The translations under genes and the position numbers were made by a program. 64,000 bases of DNA from Asterella californica (Eukaryota > Streptophyta > Marchantiopsida > Marchantiales > Aytoniaceae), in NCBI GenBank assembly GCA_036924285.1, contig JAYKYS010000007.1, positions 13,206,001-13,270,000 on the forward strand, in the 5' to 3' direction. Position 1 is the stretch's first letter. Each line of letters starts with the position of its first letter. The notes under the pieces are model-generated. The model saw nothing but the letters and a program-made list of their open reading frames with translations. It was not told the DNA's origin and made no database searches. Below are positions 20,301 through 32,404 of the stretch, piece by piece.

Positions 20301-21540
20301 TGAAAAATTGCATGAATTTTGCAGAGTATGGACTCACCTCCCGTCAAGGCTGGGCAAGGACTTCTGAAGCGGATTCTGAAAAGTTGTATACCACATCATA
20401 TGCACAATTGTAATCTCGATAGGACGCGTTCATGTCCATGTACTTGCCAGTTGCAAGTCCAGATTAGATAATTCTTTCGGTATCACAGTAACAATCGTGG
20501 GTTCATTTTGTCTCTCACTACCAGGTTGAATTGGCTAATTCTGAATGAAGACAGAAAAGTTTCATTACCTTGTAGTCCTTGTCCACTGCAATCAACAGGT
20601 AACGAAAAGGATGCGTCAAACATTGAACGGATTTTGGTTCTTCGGTTTACTGTCCTAATTCCTGATTGAGAAAGCTGCATGGAGTCGAAGATTACGAGAG
20701 TCGTCTAGGAGAGTGTAGGTTCTGAGGGGGATGTTCTTGGCACTTCAAGTTCTCATGAAGAGAAAGATGAAGGTGTAGGGATAAATAGTTCTTGGGTTAA
20801 CTGAGGGAATGATTCAGCAGATATTTATAGAGCTTTAGATGTAGAGCTAGAAAGAAGTTTCTTCATTTCTAAGGAGTTGAATACAAAGAATACAAGGCAT
20901 TACTTGAAGAATACATCTACGTTTTCCCAGAAGATAACGGCCAGTAAGGACAGGAGACCATATTACTACCTGGTGATGCTGATTGCACATGTTATGTTTC
21001 TAACCTTAACTAAGCTATTGAAGAAGCATGTGACATCCAAAGGAGGTGTCGACTACGACAGAGATTCTTCGTACGTCGGATTCGAGTGAAGTATTTCACA
21101 TTGAAGTATCCGTTATCGTCATTTCATTCACTATTATCATTTACTGATAATAATGAGGTGAAGAAGAGAAGAAACTCCCTGTTTAGTTTTCAAGGAGATA
21201 TTTGTCTGAAGTGGAGCGTAAATCACTAAGAACAAAAAGAAGCATTAGGAATAGTTTTCACTCTAAGGAAATTCTGCTAACCTGTTAGGGTATGAGATGA
21301 TGTTAACCCGCACACTTTGCCTTGAAACGTTTAATTCATAAGGCAGATCTCGTCGAATATCGTGATGGATCTTGCTGCTTCAAGAGTTCAAATTCACAGT
21401 AGAGGTAAGGAAATAAAGTAACATGTGCGTTGTCGTGCGCATATACATCGTTACACAACACACATCATTGTTAGAGATACACCACACATAACACATGGAC
21501 GAGGTCATACATATACATAAGTGTATCACAATAATAAAAA
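17358..21540. other. No convincing gene
   Basis: Holds the second copy of repeat E (17572-17672), a family B copy (17910-17954) and a family D copy (18565-18680). A perfect 7-bp hairpin TTTAGGC-TTC-GCCTAAA is at 18284-18300. From about 19000 the base composition becomes more even and the SR-intron repeats stop. At about 20884-20940 a short frame (EYKALLEEYIYVFPED) resembles the start of a Ty3 pol but is too short to call. Confidence 0.5.
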
Positions 21541-21823
21541 TTGATACTCACTCCACCATGTCAATCGGCAATACACAAACACTAAAGTAGAGCCACACCC
21601 ATTCTACGCACCCGTGAATCCAGGCTGCGTTCACCAAGACTATCTACCATAGCCAGGAGCTTGAAGATTCAACTCAAAGAACTGAAGCCTACAAGCCTTA
21701 CCTACGAAGTATATCCCTAGTGGGGCTAGTCCAAGAACTCACCCTAACGACACTAACGACTCTATCGGGACTAGTCATTACGCACTTGATCAACCTAGTT
21801 GAGGTGCTAACTGACGTGACCAC
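21541..21823 (-). repeat. LTR-end-like repeat, left copy
   Basis: This stretch (from ACTCACTCCACCATG through ACTGACGTGACCACTG) matches 26872-27161 along most of its length. The matching stretch ends toward TGACGTCACA-type sequence. The two copies flank the decayed minus-strand gag at 22028-24200, so they may be the remaining ends of that element's LTRs. Confidence 0.5.
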
Positions 21824-22027
21824 TGTCATGTGCATACGTGGGGTGATCTGGTCGAACTCTCACCGTCAACATCTCACGTGTCATGTGTAGAGCTGTACCT
21901 CCTGATCCCTTTAGAGATGTCTGTAGCTAGAATGGACCTCTCTCCACCTCGGACTTCTTCAAACCCAGATCAATACACGCCGCCTTCTCCAACCGGTGAC
22001 TCCAGAGTCTAACAAGACTTTATGCGA

Positions 22028-24200
22028 TCAATACATCTTCCATGAAGGTGCCACCAAACAGAAGATACCACTTCTGTTGTCCAACAACACCACACTTGGT
22101 GCCAATCCAGCACGGTCAATCATCGGCCTAGCTGGTAACTCGTCTAACTTGGCAGTCGCCGCTTGCCAAGTACCACTGGTAGCTGTCCTGATCCTCGACT
22201 GCATGGACACATCTACCGCCTCTCGCTGAACCACCTCAGCACTAGAGGTAACAACATCATCGCTCTCACTGAGCGTGGCCGCCAGCGGGAACACTGGAGC
22301 CAAGCTGACTCCCAATGTCCCTCATATCCGTGACTGAAAATAGTGAGGCTCGCAAAACTGCTATAGCCGCCCCCAACATCGGATTCGACGTCGTATCCAT
22401 AGGCGTCAAGGGTTGACTCACATCACCCTCACTCCTGGATGTCGATGTCTCCAACTCTACTGCACCATCGATAGATCGTTTAGGAACCATAGATGTGATC
22501 TTCAACGCCTCCGATAACGTGAACGACTGAGGAAGCCTAGCCTGTCTACCAGCCTCCTCGCGTTGTGAATCCAACTCCACTGACGCACCTCGTGGCTCAG
22601 AGATACGTACTGCACCTCTAGTCACTGCCGCAGATGCCTCAATCTGTGCCACGCCAGCCATGAAGTCGGAGTCACCTCCTTCTCTTCTATAAGACGTAGA
22701 AGCATCTGTTCCACCAAATCTCCGTTGCCATAGCCATACTAGCTATCCTCTGCTACAACTGCTCAATCCGAGCAGCCATACCTACTTCAGACGTCGTGGC
22801 AGCCGGTGGACCTACCGGTCCTCTCTCAGGTGCTGGACCTCTACCTCTAGCTCGACCACCACGGTCTCCCTAAGCTCCTCCGCCTCGTCCACGATCAGCC
22901 TTCCCTTGCCGTAGCTCGAAATGGAGATCAAAACAACGGTCACTACTCTGACCAGGTCGTCCGCAATGCTCACATTGCCTAGGTATCGCTTGAGACGTCC
23001 CTGGCGTCTCATAACCACCTCTCCTCTGTGGATAATCCTTCTGCTGATGAGGATCATCACACGTCTAGCAAGGACCCGCTTGTTGCTGACTAGAGAAGGA
23101 CGGCATGAGCTTTTGCCCACCAGATCCTCCAATACCTCCTTGGGATCGTGACTGCTCCGTATGATCCTTACCACCACCACCACCACGCTGTTGCGTAGCC
23201 TGTGATCCTCGAGAAGAGGTGGTCGTCCCATGTGGTGTCTCCTTGCTGAACCCAGCAACCACCACCCTCTCCTCCACCATGTTGAGCTCAATCTGCTCAG
23301 CCAAACCAAAGACAACCGCTAACGTCAGAGCAGTGTCTCTAAGAAGAGTGGCATCTCTGACTCTCCTACACAGCTCCCGATCTAGTATCCCATATCAGAA
23401 CTGGATTGCTTGTGCTTCCGTCACCCCTTGGGTAACGCTGATCAACCACCTCATGCGAGTAAACGCCTCGCGTAGGCTCTCTCCAGTCTTCCGCTGGAAC
23501 TCGTGCAGACTCCTCAACTTGTCCTTCCGCACACCTTGATAGTTTTTCCTCAAACACTGGAAGAATTGAACCACAGGATTAAACCCTGGTGGTATCCCGC
23601 TCACACTACCACCTGCTCTACTACTAATGGACGCACCGCCGATAGTAGATACTCCGCCACCTGTGGAGGTATCACTGCTACTAGCACTCAAACTCGTACA
23701 TGCTACGCCTCTTGAAACTGCGCCAGTAGTGATAGAAACGTAGTTGGGAGACCAATGTGTCTCCACAACTCAATCTCCATACTGTAGTCTCGCCGGAACT
23801 CATGATAATCGTCCATCGGAGGTCCCTCCAAGTGTTGGAACAAACCCTTCCACGCCATGAAGGGTGTAAACAGCAGTGGGTTCCGCATCTGCTGCAGATC
23901 GCACCAACTGTAGAACTCCTGGATGAAGTCATCCAGCTCGATGATATCCACTGTACTCGAGTAACATCGAGGTCCTTTCGTGGCCCCATAGATCTCGTCC
24001 ATGTCCCACAACAACGATGTGGTGACACTCGACTCACCATCAGAAAATGCGCTATCTGCGTCTGGCTCGTCCTCTGGAACAACCGACGGCAATGGTGTAG
24101 GTACCTCACCCCACTCCATGTATACCCACTGTCGGAGAAGTCCCCACCAGAACCTCCCGAGAACTCCGTGATGAGAGAATCTCGGTAACACACTCTCCAA
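22028..24200 (-). pseudogene. Decayed Ty3-type gag polyprotein
   Basis: Minus-strand reading from 24200 gives a Gag N-terminal region (DYHEFRRDYSMEIELWRHIG), then the retrotransposon Gag core (FFQCLRKNYQGVRKDKL, LREAFTRMRWLI) and two zinc knuckles near 23060 and 22985. The first knuckle has lost a Trp to TAG (23065) and its last Cys to Tyr; the second reads CEHCGRPGQSSDRC with His changed to Gln. Another Trp is TGA at 23395. Frames shift at about 23700 and 22660. No pol remains. Function is lost; identification as Gag is by domain pattern. Confidence 0.75.
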
Positions 24201-24253
24201 CTAGAATGCTGAAATCTTCGTTACCACCGTAACCACCACTTGCCTAACCCTGC

Positions 24254-25573
24254 TGTCGTGATGTGAATCATTTCACATAGTAAATGATTCACTTCTCTGT
24301 CAGACGTTAATCTCTCTGAGTGAAGTTAAGACCTCATAGAAGTCTATTTTTTGGAAGATGTTATATATTTTAAGTCTTAGTAGGTTGATTACCATGTCGA
24401 TAGGATTTAAGCTCATGGGTTGTATTTGCGTGTCGTCCATGCACGCTTTTAGCTGGTTTTAGTTTACTTTCAGGGCTATGTGTCATTTTAGGTAGTTTAG
24501 GTTATACGCTGGCGCTTTAGGAGACTTGACGTGGTAGCCTATGAGTGTAGTTAAGTTGCTATGTGGTTTAAGACACAAAAGGACAACCAAATGGAGCTAT
24601 GAACTCTCATTGGTTCATTTTTGTCTTTTGTGTAATTCTAACTTTAGAAACAGAGCTCTAACGAGGATTTCGGGCAACTGGTGAGGACACTGTAAAATCT
24701 GAGAGCACAGGGAGATAGAGCTTGTCGTGCCAAGCACTGTCAGCGAAAAGTTTGATTGATTTGGAGCAATAAAGAAGGAGTTATGGCTGATTGAAGTTTG
24801 ATTTGTGTTAGAATTACAGCACTTCTGTTGAATTGGGGGTTTTGAGTGTCAATTGCAGCAGAATTGAGGAAATCGCTTCAAATCTTCGTGGTTGCGTTCA
24901 TTGTCAGCCGGGCTACGACTGTCAATAAAGTTTCAAGTGATTTGAGTTACTGAGTAATTCAGGGCGGCCGCTGAAGCAGAGGGGGTCTGTAAAGCTCGCA
25001 ATCTAGAGCAGCAACTTCAGAGAACGAAATCTAGAGTTCTGTGTACAATCAGGAGGTCCAACTTCACAGGAGTGTTCAACAAGCTGTGTACTGCAAATCC
25101 TGTAAGAAACTTCAAAATTGATCGAGCCAATCTCTTGTTATAGGTCGAAATAGCTGGCTGGGTACCAGAAATTGTCATAATTTCTCTGTTCAGAAAGTTT
25201 CTACTCATATCTTGGTGCTCTGAATTGATCTCAAGCTGAAACTGCGTATGTGTATCCAGTAGGACCTCATTGACATGTAGGAAAAGTTCTGAAGTCTAAA
25301 CCTTCACATATTTCTCAATCCTGAGTGCTAAAGTTTACCGTCAGATCTTATCGTTGCTAGTTAAGCCTGAACTTTGCTTCCTGAACATATCAGAAGAGCC
25401 AAGAGACTTGTATGAGCGTTTTTCAGTATCACCTTGTAACCTGAAGCCTATCCTTTGAGCAAACCAGCCACAGCCAAGAGTCTAGTGCTTCCCTAAGTAG
25501 ACTGAACACAACCTTCAAGCTCATATCACAGCCAAAAGGTTCCGCCTTCCCGAGGAAAACTCTCAACTCTACA
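24254..25573 (+). repeat. LTR, third family, copy A
   Basis: Starts TGTCGTGATGTG and ends CTCTCAACTCTACA; related to 29512-30948 and to 62954-63405 (reverse). Bordered by CTGC and CCGC (one mismatch), possibly a decayed 4-bp target duplication. No internal element domain is attached on either side, so it is probably a solo LTR. A perfect 11-bp inverted repeat (24263-24273 with 24282-24292) sits next to its start. Confidence 0.7.
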
Positions 25574-26252
25574 CCGCTCCTACTGAACTCACCTATCCCC
25601 TACTAGGACAGTCAAGGTAAGGACAACTTGTACCTGCTATCACCACAAGCAGCCTCTCACAGTCTGTTGGTCGTCACTCCAACCGCACCGTGAGAGAAAC
25701 AAAGATAGTCTAACTGGTCCGCAACTCCAGTCTCACTACCGACAGCACACTGGAGTGAACTCACTCCGGAAATCAAGTGCCAACACAAGCAAACACGACG
25801 CACAAACAAGAAGTAGAATATGGAGGGGTTCCAACCACAAGAAGTCCAGACGATAACCCTCCACACTCAAACATTCACATAAAGAGAACGCTCCACTCGG
25901 ACTGACGCCTCCTCTTCGGTGATCACATGCACAATATATGATCACCAACCGTCGTAACTGCTACTTAAGGTCACTAACTAGATGTCCACACCTCTAGTAC
26001 CTCCAAAAATATCTACGTGGTAGCTCTACTAGCTCACCCAAGACAACTGTCACCAACTGCCTCCATACGCGTCTCTACGATATAAGTAAACACTATCACA
26101 ACTATAGCTTCCCCCTAATAATGTGGGGTCGCCTTACCACCCCTCTAGGAACGTGTGAGAAGATCTCCAACTACCTTATACAAGTCCATAAGTACTTGCA
26201 TGCATCCATAGAAGACACCAAGAGCTATTGGTCTAGTGATAGAGCCAAAGCT
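25574..26252. other. No gene seen
   Basis: No coding block, tRNA or clear repeat. It lies between LTR copy A and the 5S-like block. Several short minus-strand ORFs show no domain character. Confidence 0.5.
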
Positions 26253-26312
26253 AAAACTACAGAGTTAAGTGTCCAAGTCCAGGAATAGTGTTGGGATGGG
26301 TGACCAGCCGGT
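26253..26312 (+). ncRNA. 5S rRNA-like block (pseudogene or 5S-derived SINE head)
   Basis: Reads AACTACAGAGTTAAG ... GGATGGGTGACC. These match the 5S rRNA internal promoter A box and C box; the distance from AGTTAAG (26263) to GGATGGG (26294) is 31 bases, the same as in plant 5S rRNA. The intermediate bases differ (for example CCAAGTCC where 5S has GCTTGGGC). No flanking full 5S gene is present, so it is a pseudogene or the head of a Pol III-type SINE. Confidence 0.6.
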
Positions 26313-26871
26313 TTTACATTTCCCACACAACTGAAACTTGCATACCTCTCTCACGCACGCACGCACGCACGTCAGCAAGCTGGCTTGCGGCGAGGGAGGG
26401 CTCGGACTCGCGCTCCGCTCCGCCTTCGCTCTCACGCACCTCTGCTCCTCGAAGCCTCGCTTGTAACTTCTTCGATCCTTCACCAAATCGAATGATTTTT
26501 GGTGCATTAGAATCGTCTTTCCAGCGCGCACCTACTGCACATTTCAGCACCACAAATTGCCGACCCATGCCAACTCGACGTCCATCGATGCGCTTCTGCC
26601 GATCTCAAATTGACCACCAAAATCTGTGACATGAAAATCCAGCAGCGCTTCCGCACTACTTCACTCCAAATTCGACCAAGAACAAGTTCAACTACTACTA
26701 ATCCACACAGCGATCGATCACACAACCAAAAAGAACCACTCCGTGCACACGCGCACGTGCAAATTGAAGATACCAACGATCTGTCCACTCCGGAGATACC
26801 ACCGGCTGAAATCTGCGACCTGAAAGCTCTCAATCAGACCTCGTAATCTGAGTTCTTCAAGTGATAAACGA
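26313..26871. other. No gene seen; short ACGC microsatellite
   Basis: Contains an (ACGC)n run at 26352-26371 followed by GC-rich sequence. Open frames on both strands are short, with no recognised domain. It could be the body of an old LTR or of a 5S-headed SINE. Confidence 0.4.
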
Positions 26872-27161
26872 TATGTACTCACTCCACCATGCCAACGAGC
26901 ACTAAACAATCACTAAAGTCGAGCCAAATCCACTCTGTGCTCGTAGAGACTCCAGATTGCACTCACAAAGACTATCCACCATAGCTAGGAGCTTGAAGAC
27001 TCAACTTGAAGAAATAAGGCCTCCAAGCCCTACATGCGAAGTATACCCCTAGTGAGCTCTCTCACCAACTCGTCCTAACGGCACTAACGGCCTTATCAAG
27101 ATTCGTCACTCCGCACTCGGGCAAACCTAGCCGAGGTGTCCAAACCGACGTGACATTTATA
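26872..27161 (-). repeat. LTR-end-like repeat, right copy
   Basis: Matches 21541-21823 in block order (ACTCACTCCACCATGCC, AGACTATCCACCATAGC, CGAAGTATACCCCTAGTG, CTAACGGCACTAACGGC). Ends GACGTGACA on the plus strand, so read from the minus strand it starts TGTCACGTC, an LTR-like TG terminus. Confidence 0.55.
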
Positions 27162-27165
27162 ACTA

Positions 27166-27460
27166 AGTGTGGATAATGTTTATTTGCTGCCCAATTACTT
27201 TAAGGAGGTATCAAGTTAGTCATGACTAGCTAAAGTTAGTTATGGTTAAACTTAGCTGTACTTTTGGTAAAATTTAGATATTTCCTAAAGAGTGAGCACT
27301 ACTGTCTTGTCATCTTGTCTAAAAAGGTAGAACGGAGATGAAAAGTATCACTTATTTCTTTTTTGATTTGATATTAGTGGTGAGATTAAAGTTGTAGACT
27401 TTGTGAACATTAAAAATAAGAAAAGATTCCACATGTTTTCTTTTTAGTGGGTCCTAGTTG
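27166..27460 (+). repeat. Diverged fragment of the young LTR family
   Basis: AATGTTTATTTGCTGCC, TTAGTCATGACTAGCTAAAG, GAGTGAGCACTACTGTC and TTTTTAGTGGGTCCTAG match, in order and reverse orientation, the LTRs at 35758, 43608 and 51458. It carries many substitutions and has lost both ends, so it is an older insertion of the same family. Confidence 0.8.
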
Positions 27461-29511
27461 TTGTGATGCAGGATTTCTCTTTTTGTCCATTTAGTAATAT
27501 ATCGTTCCCACAGAGGATTTGCACAAGTATCGTTGTTCTAAATTTTAAGATCTGTTCAAACACACAAACACACGAGTTTTATCTAGAAATCCCGTCTTCT
27601 CACAAAACCACACGGCTTCCAGACCCTTCAGAAGGTGCTCTAGACCTAAACAAACAACTACCACCTAAAATATCACACAATTATCTACAGGGAAGCTCGA
27701 GAAGACGCGTCCTGCTTCTAGATCACTTCTTCCAGTCTTCTCAACACAGTCTTCTCGAAGCAATTCTCGGCTTCTGGGAGTTCAACTCGGCTTCTCACAC
27801 CTCCAGAAGATTGCTTCTGCTTCGTAGAAGTCGAACTAGCAATGTCTGTCGCACATTGCTCTTCCAATTCCCAACGGGTTAGATCAATCACAAGGTGTAT
27901 GCCCCCTGTAGCCTTCCCAGGCTTCTGTCTACGGAAATGGTCTTCTTGCAGCACTACAACGACATTCATCTTCACGGAAGCTCAATAGAAGTCTCGGAAG
28001 CTCACTAGAAGAAGGTAAGAAGATGGGGAAGAAGATGGGAGAAGATGGAGGAAGATGGGGAAGAAGAGAAAATCCAAACAAGAGAAAACAAGATGAAAAT
28101 GAGAAATTAAGACTCCGACAGGCTTCTAGTCTGGATCCTAACTAACAAGCCATCCCTGCTTGTCGTAATTTGGGGAGGAAGACAACAAATTCACTTACAG
28201 TTACAAAGTCTTCTACTTGAGGATATCGTCTTCTGCTGTGGAAAGAAGGCTTCTTTCTTCTTCTGTCGTTGCTTCGACTACTCCGTCTTCTGAGATCGCT
28301 TACTCATAGGACCGTCCGTACGTGGATCCTAAGTGCTCCACTGGATGAGACAAGCTTCGACTCTGCACAGCTTCTAACCACCGCCACTCAAAGAGAAGGC
28401 TTCCCATGCACAATTGGGTGTGAATTCGAGAAAACCTACTGCCCAGACGACACAGACAAAGCTTCTGCACTCAAATCCAAAATCCATTCTTCTAGAAGAA
28501 AGCACATTGGTGTCGGAAAGCTCACTCCCTCTACTTCCTGCTCCTACTCCTCGACACACCAGTTTAGTAATAGGACTACACCAGGATGCCGTTCCCTGCT
28601 CTAAACTGTCCACTATCTCCATCTACATCTTCGAACCAATACTGACAGCGAGAGAGTGCAGACCCCTTCCTGTTTAATCCCAATCTAGTCTAACATCGGG
28701 CGTAGTGTGCACACTGTGTGTAATGTGTCTCTACCCACAGTAGTGCGTATGTGTGCTCAAAAATCTACTCTGTAATCCTACTTATACATCTGCTTGGAGG
28801 CGTAGAGGGGATCTCCTCCAATCCTCAACTACAACCAAGGGGAGATGGGCGCTGTCAGAAGGTTGCCATCCCACATGCAAGCGATTCCCTTCTTTGGTTT
28901 AGTCATCTATCTTGCTACTCAGGCGCTGCCTACTCTGCCACATGGTCATCCATCTAAAATTACGCTGAAACTGCCACCTCCTAAGATAGCAAATTCGGTT
29001 CCTATTAAGTTTGGACAAGTCAACTTGTCTTCCTCTGCTTGCTGTTTACTCTAATTGCTCAGATGCGATCTCCTCCTGATCTACCCCTACCTGAACTCCT
29101 AACTCGGCTTCTGATAAGATGGGAAGCCCTGCGAATACCTCGGGTGTCACTGAGATGGCTTCCTCCTCAACATTCGTGGTTGGCTCGCCTGGTGCTGCTT
29201 CGAAAGACGGAAGCGGCTTCTGGGAAGCTGAGTCGACTTGCGCTTCTTCGCTCTTCTGCCGTACTGGTTCGACGATGAGAGCTGTGGTGATCTCGCAGTG
29301 GTCCGAGGAAGTCACCTCCTCCATTCGAAACACCTGGGAAGACAACTCTTCTTTCTATCTTCCAAAAGACACCTTGTCTTCCGGGGCTTCTTCTGTAGTC
29401 TTCTCAAACCTCCTCCATTCGAAACACCTGGGAAGACAACTCTTCTTTCTATCTTCCAAAAGACACCTTGTCTTCCGGGGCTTCTTCTGTAGTCTTCTCA
29501 ACTTCCAACGC
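27461..29511. other. CTTCT-rich decayed stretch with tandem duplication
   Basis: Rich in GAAG/CTTC motifs, including a GA-rich run (28014-28080). A minus-strand frame 29046-29345 (SFEAAPGEPTTNVEEE) is acidic and resembles the charged coiled-coil relics to the right. A 94-bp unit is duplicated in tandem (29315-29408 and 29409-29502). No intact gene. Confidence 0.45.
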
Positions 29512-30948
29512 TGTCGTGATGTGAATCATTTCACATAGTAAATGATTCACCTCTATGCTAGGAGTTAATCTCTCTGAGTGAAGATAAGATGTCAGAGAAG
29601 TCGATTCTGAGGCTGTGGACATTGGCGGCTACGGGTTACGCTTCTACTCGATGTCGTGATGTGAATCATTTCACATAGTAAATGATTCACCTCTCTCTGA
29701 GTGAAGATAAGACGTGAGAGAAGTCGATTCTGGAGGCTGTGGACATTGGCGGCTACGGGTTACGCTTCTACTCCGACCTTTGGGAGTTAGTAGCGGTAGA
29801 AGTTAACTTAATGTTACTCCTAGTCCTTCATGCATATATTAACACCGTTGTGTTATATGTTTTAAGTCCTAATAGGCTGATAGTATGCTAGTTATCTTGT
29901 TCAAGCATTTGTGCGCTTGTGCAAGTGATTTCTTACTTGTCTATGATGTTCAATGTACATAACTTAGGATTTCCATGCTGATAGGGGTTTGAGCTCATGG
30001 GTTGTACTTACTTGTCGCCCATGCACGCTTTCTAGCTGGTTTAAGTTATCTTTCAGGGTTGCGTGTCATTTTAGGTAGTTTAAGATTTACGTTGGTATTT
30101 TAGGGGAGCTAACGTGGTAGCCTATGAGTGAAGTTAAGTTACCACGTGGATTAGGGTACTAAAGGACAACCAAGTGGAGCTACGAACTCCTATTGGTCTA
30201 TTTTTATCTTTTATAAAACTCTAAATTTAGAAATAGATGTCTAAAGGAGAGTTCGAGCATTTGGTGAGGACACTGTGAAATCTGAGAGCACAGGAAGATA
30301 GAGCTCGTCGTGCCAAGCACTGTCAGTGAAATTCTTGATCGATTTGGATCAATAAACAAAGAGTTATGTCAATTTGAAGTTCGAGTTGAGTCAGAATTGC
30401 ATCACTTTTGTTGGATTTGGGGTTTTGAGTGTCAATTGCAGCAAAATCGAAGAAATTGCTTCAAACCTTCGTGGTTGCGTTCACCGTCAACTGGGCTACG
30501 ACTGTCCAAATTGTTTCAAGTCATTTGAGTGAGTGAGTAATTCAGGGCGACCGCTGAAGCAGAGGGGGTCTGAAAAGCTCTCAATCTAGAGCAACAACTT
30601 CAGAGAACGAGATCTGGAGTTCTGTGTACAATCAGGAGGCCCAACTTCACAAGGGTGTTCAGCAAGCTGTGAACTCAAAATCTTATAAGAATCTTCAAAA
30701 GTGATTGAGCCAATTTTCTGTTATAGGTCAAAATAGCTGTCTGAGTACCAGAAACTGCCGCAATATCTTTGATCAAAACTTTTTTGTCCATATCTTGGTG
30801 TCAAAATTTGATCTCAAGCTGAAACTTCGTGTGTTTGCTCAGTGGGGCCTCTTTTACATGTAGGAGAAATCTAGGAGTATAAACCATCATAGTTTTCCTC
30901 TTCTTGAGTGTTAAAGTTCACCGCTTGTTAGACCTGAACTTTACCTTA
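29512..30948 (+). repeat. LTR, third family, copy B (3'-truncated)
   Basis: Starts TGTCGTGATGTGAATC like copy A and follows it closely through GAGTGTTAAAGTTCACCG; similarity stops near 30948, before the CTCGACA end. Its first 140 bases are duplicated in tandem (starts at 29512 and 29652), so the hairpin GTGAATCATTT/AAATGATTCAC is present twice. Confidence 0.75.
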
Positions 30949-31069
30949 TCCCGCCGATCTCCTTATCTATTTTTTGTCTAAGTGGGGAAAGGTGCGCTTT
31001 CACACCGTCAAGGTTTGTCTCTGCCTGCACTACCTCTGCCTTCAATGTCCGAAGAAGACCAAGCTCGTC

Positions 31070-31560
31070 CGAATCCAACCTCGATGTCACGTACGCTGAA
31101 AGGACTGACATCCACTTCTTCTGAAGATCTTCTTCCTAAGGTCTTCTTTCGAAGTCTCTTCTTAAGAATATCTTCTTTCTAAGGTCTTCTTCCGAAGTCT
31201 CTTCTGAATTAGCTACCTTCGTCTTCAAGTCCTCCTTCTCCTTGGTAAGTTCCGCTACTGTAACCTAGAACTCTTCTCGACTTCGCTGCAAGTCGACTAC
31301 CTGAGTGCATAACTCTTGGATGCGATCGGCATAGCTCTTCGTCGACACCTTCAGCTCTTCATCTTTGACCTTCACCGAAGTTTGAAGCTCCTCGTTTTGA
31401 CGCCGAATGTCTTCTTTCTCCTTCTCGGTTTCCAATCTCAACTTCGTGACATTCCTTACCTCTTCACGAAGGTTATTCTTCTCCTGCTACCAGTTGCCCC
31501 TGCTGAAGTGTATCGCGACGAGCAACTCAAGGTAAGGACATCGTCTTCCCAACTTCTTTC
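31070..31560 (-). pseudogene. Decayed coiled-coil protein relic
   Basis: Minus-strand frames read NLREEVRNVTKLRLETEKEK, then EELQTSVKVKDEELKVS, and after a TAG, VTVAELTKEKEDLKTKV. The heptad-like Leu/Val with Glu/Lys is typical of a long coiled coil. At least one in-frame stop and shifts break it. Same character as the relic at 34158-34683, so probably the same gene family. Function unknown. Confidence 0.5.
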
Positions 31561-32404
31561 TCATACTCGGCCTTGTTCTCCTCTAGAAATCTCACAATTG
31601 GAACTACTATCTCTTCGTCGAAGAGCATCGCCCTCCGAAACATATCAACTTCACCAAGTGCTAGTTCGTACTTCGTACTTCATTACTTCTTCGTATCATA
31701 TTCAAACTAGGAGGTGAAGATGGAGGGTGTTGTCATCTTCGGCGAAGAGACTTCAGAGGAAGATGGTCATGACGTACGAAGTTGAAAAAAAATTACGAAG
31801 TACGAAGATGAAGTACGAAGATGAAGTACGAAGATGAAGTACGAAGAAAGTCTTGAGGTACGAAGTACGAAGATGAAGAAACTTCTTGAAGAACCTCCTC
31901 ACAGATAGTTACTTTCTTCAAAACAATCTTCGCTGAAGATCAACTTCTTCGTCAATTTTTCTCTCGTTCTCTTCGTCTTTTCTGACACTGTAGACATGAT
32001 ATGACTATGACTTAACATCTTTCTCATATATCTTCATGACTTTGTCACACATGCCGTAGTTAGAGTTTTTCTCAGCCTGACGAAGTTCAGCTTCGGCCAA
32101 AGTACGAAGAAGTCATACCCCATCAACTTCATCGATTCTTAAATCCTTGGTAACTTTGTCATTCGGACTCCGTTTTTCTCGCATAACATATAGTTAGAAA
32201 GCTCTTCGTCCCAAGAATCCATTCATGAGGAAATCCCATCCAAACTGACTTCACAACTTCAACTGATTCTTCAAGAGCAAATCTTCTTCACTAAACTTTT
32301 AATTAACACTACTCTACTTCTATTCTCTATCTTTTACTACCTACTTCTTCTTATTTAGTCTATAACTAGTCAATTAATTAACAAAAATGAAAATCAAGGC
32401 TTCA
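31561..32404. other. Decayed CTTCG-rich stretch with 13-bp tandem repeat
   Basis: No intact ORF. A 13-base unit AAGTACGAAGATG is repeated in tandem at 31798-31850. The rest looks like further decay of the charged coiled-coil relic. Confidence 0.5.

Noticed and set aside
20884..20940. Short pol-like peptide (EYKALLEEYIYVFPED)
   Set aside because: Only about 16 residues resemble the region before a Ty3 protease/RT; no flanking domain supports it.
22812..24193. Overlapping ORFs on both strands in the decayed gag
   Set aside because: Only the frames with Gag core and zinc knuckles make sense; the others are shadows.
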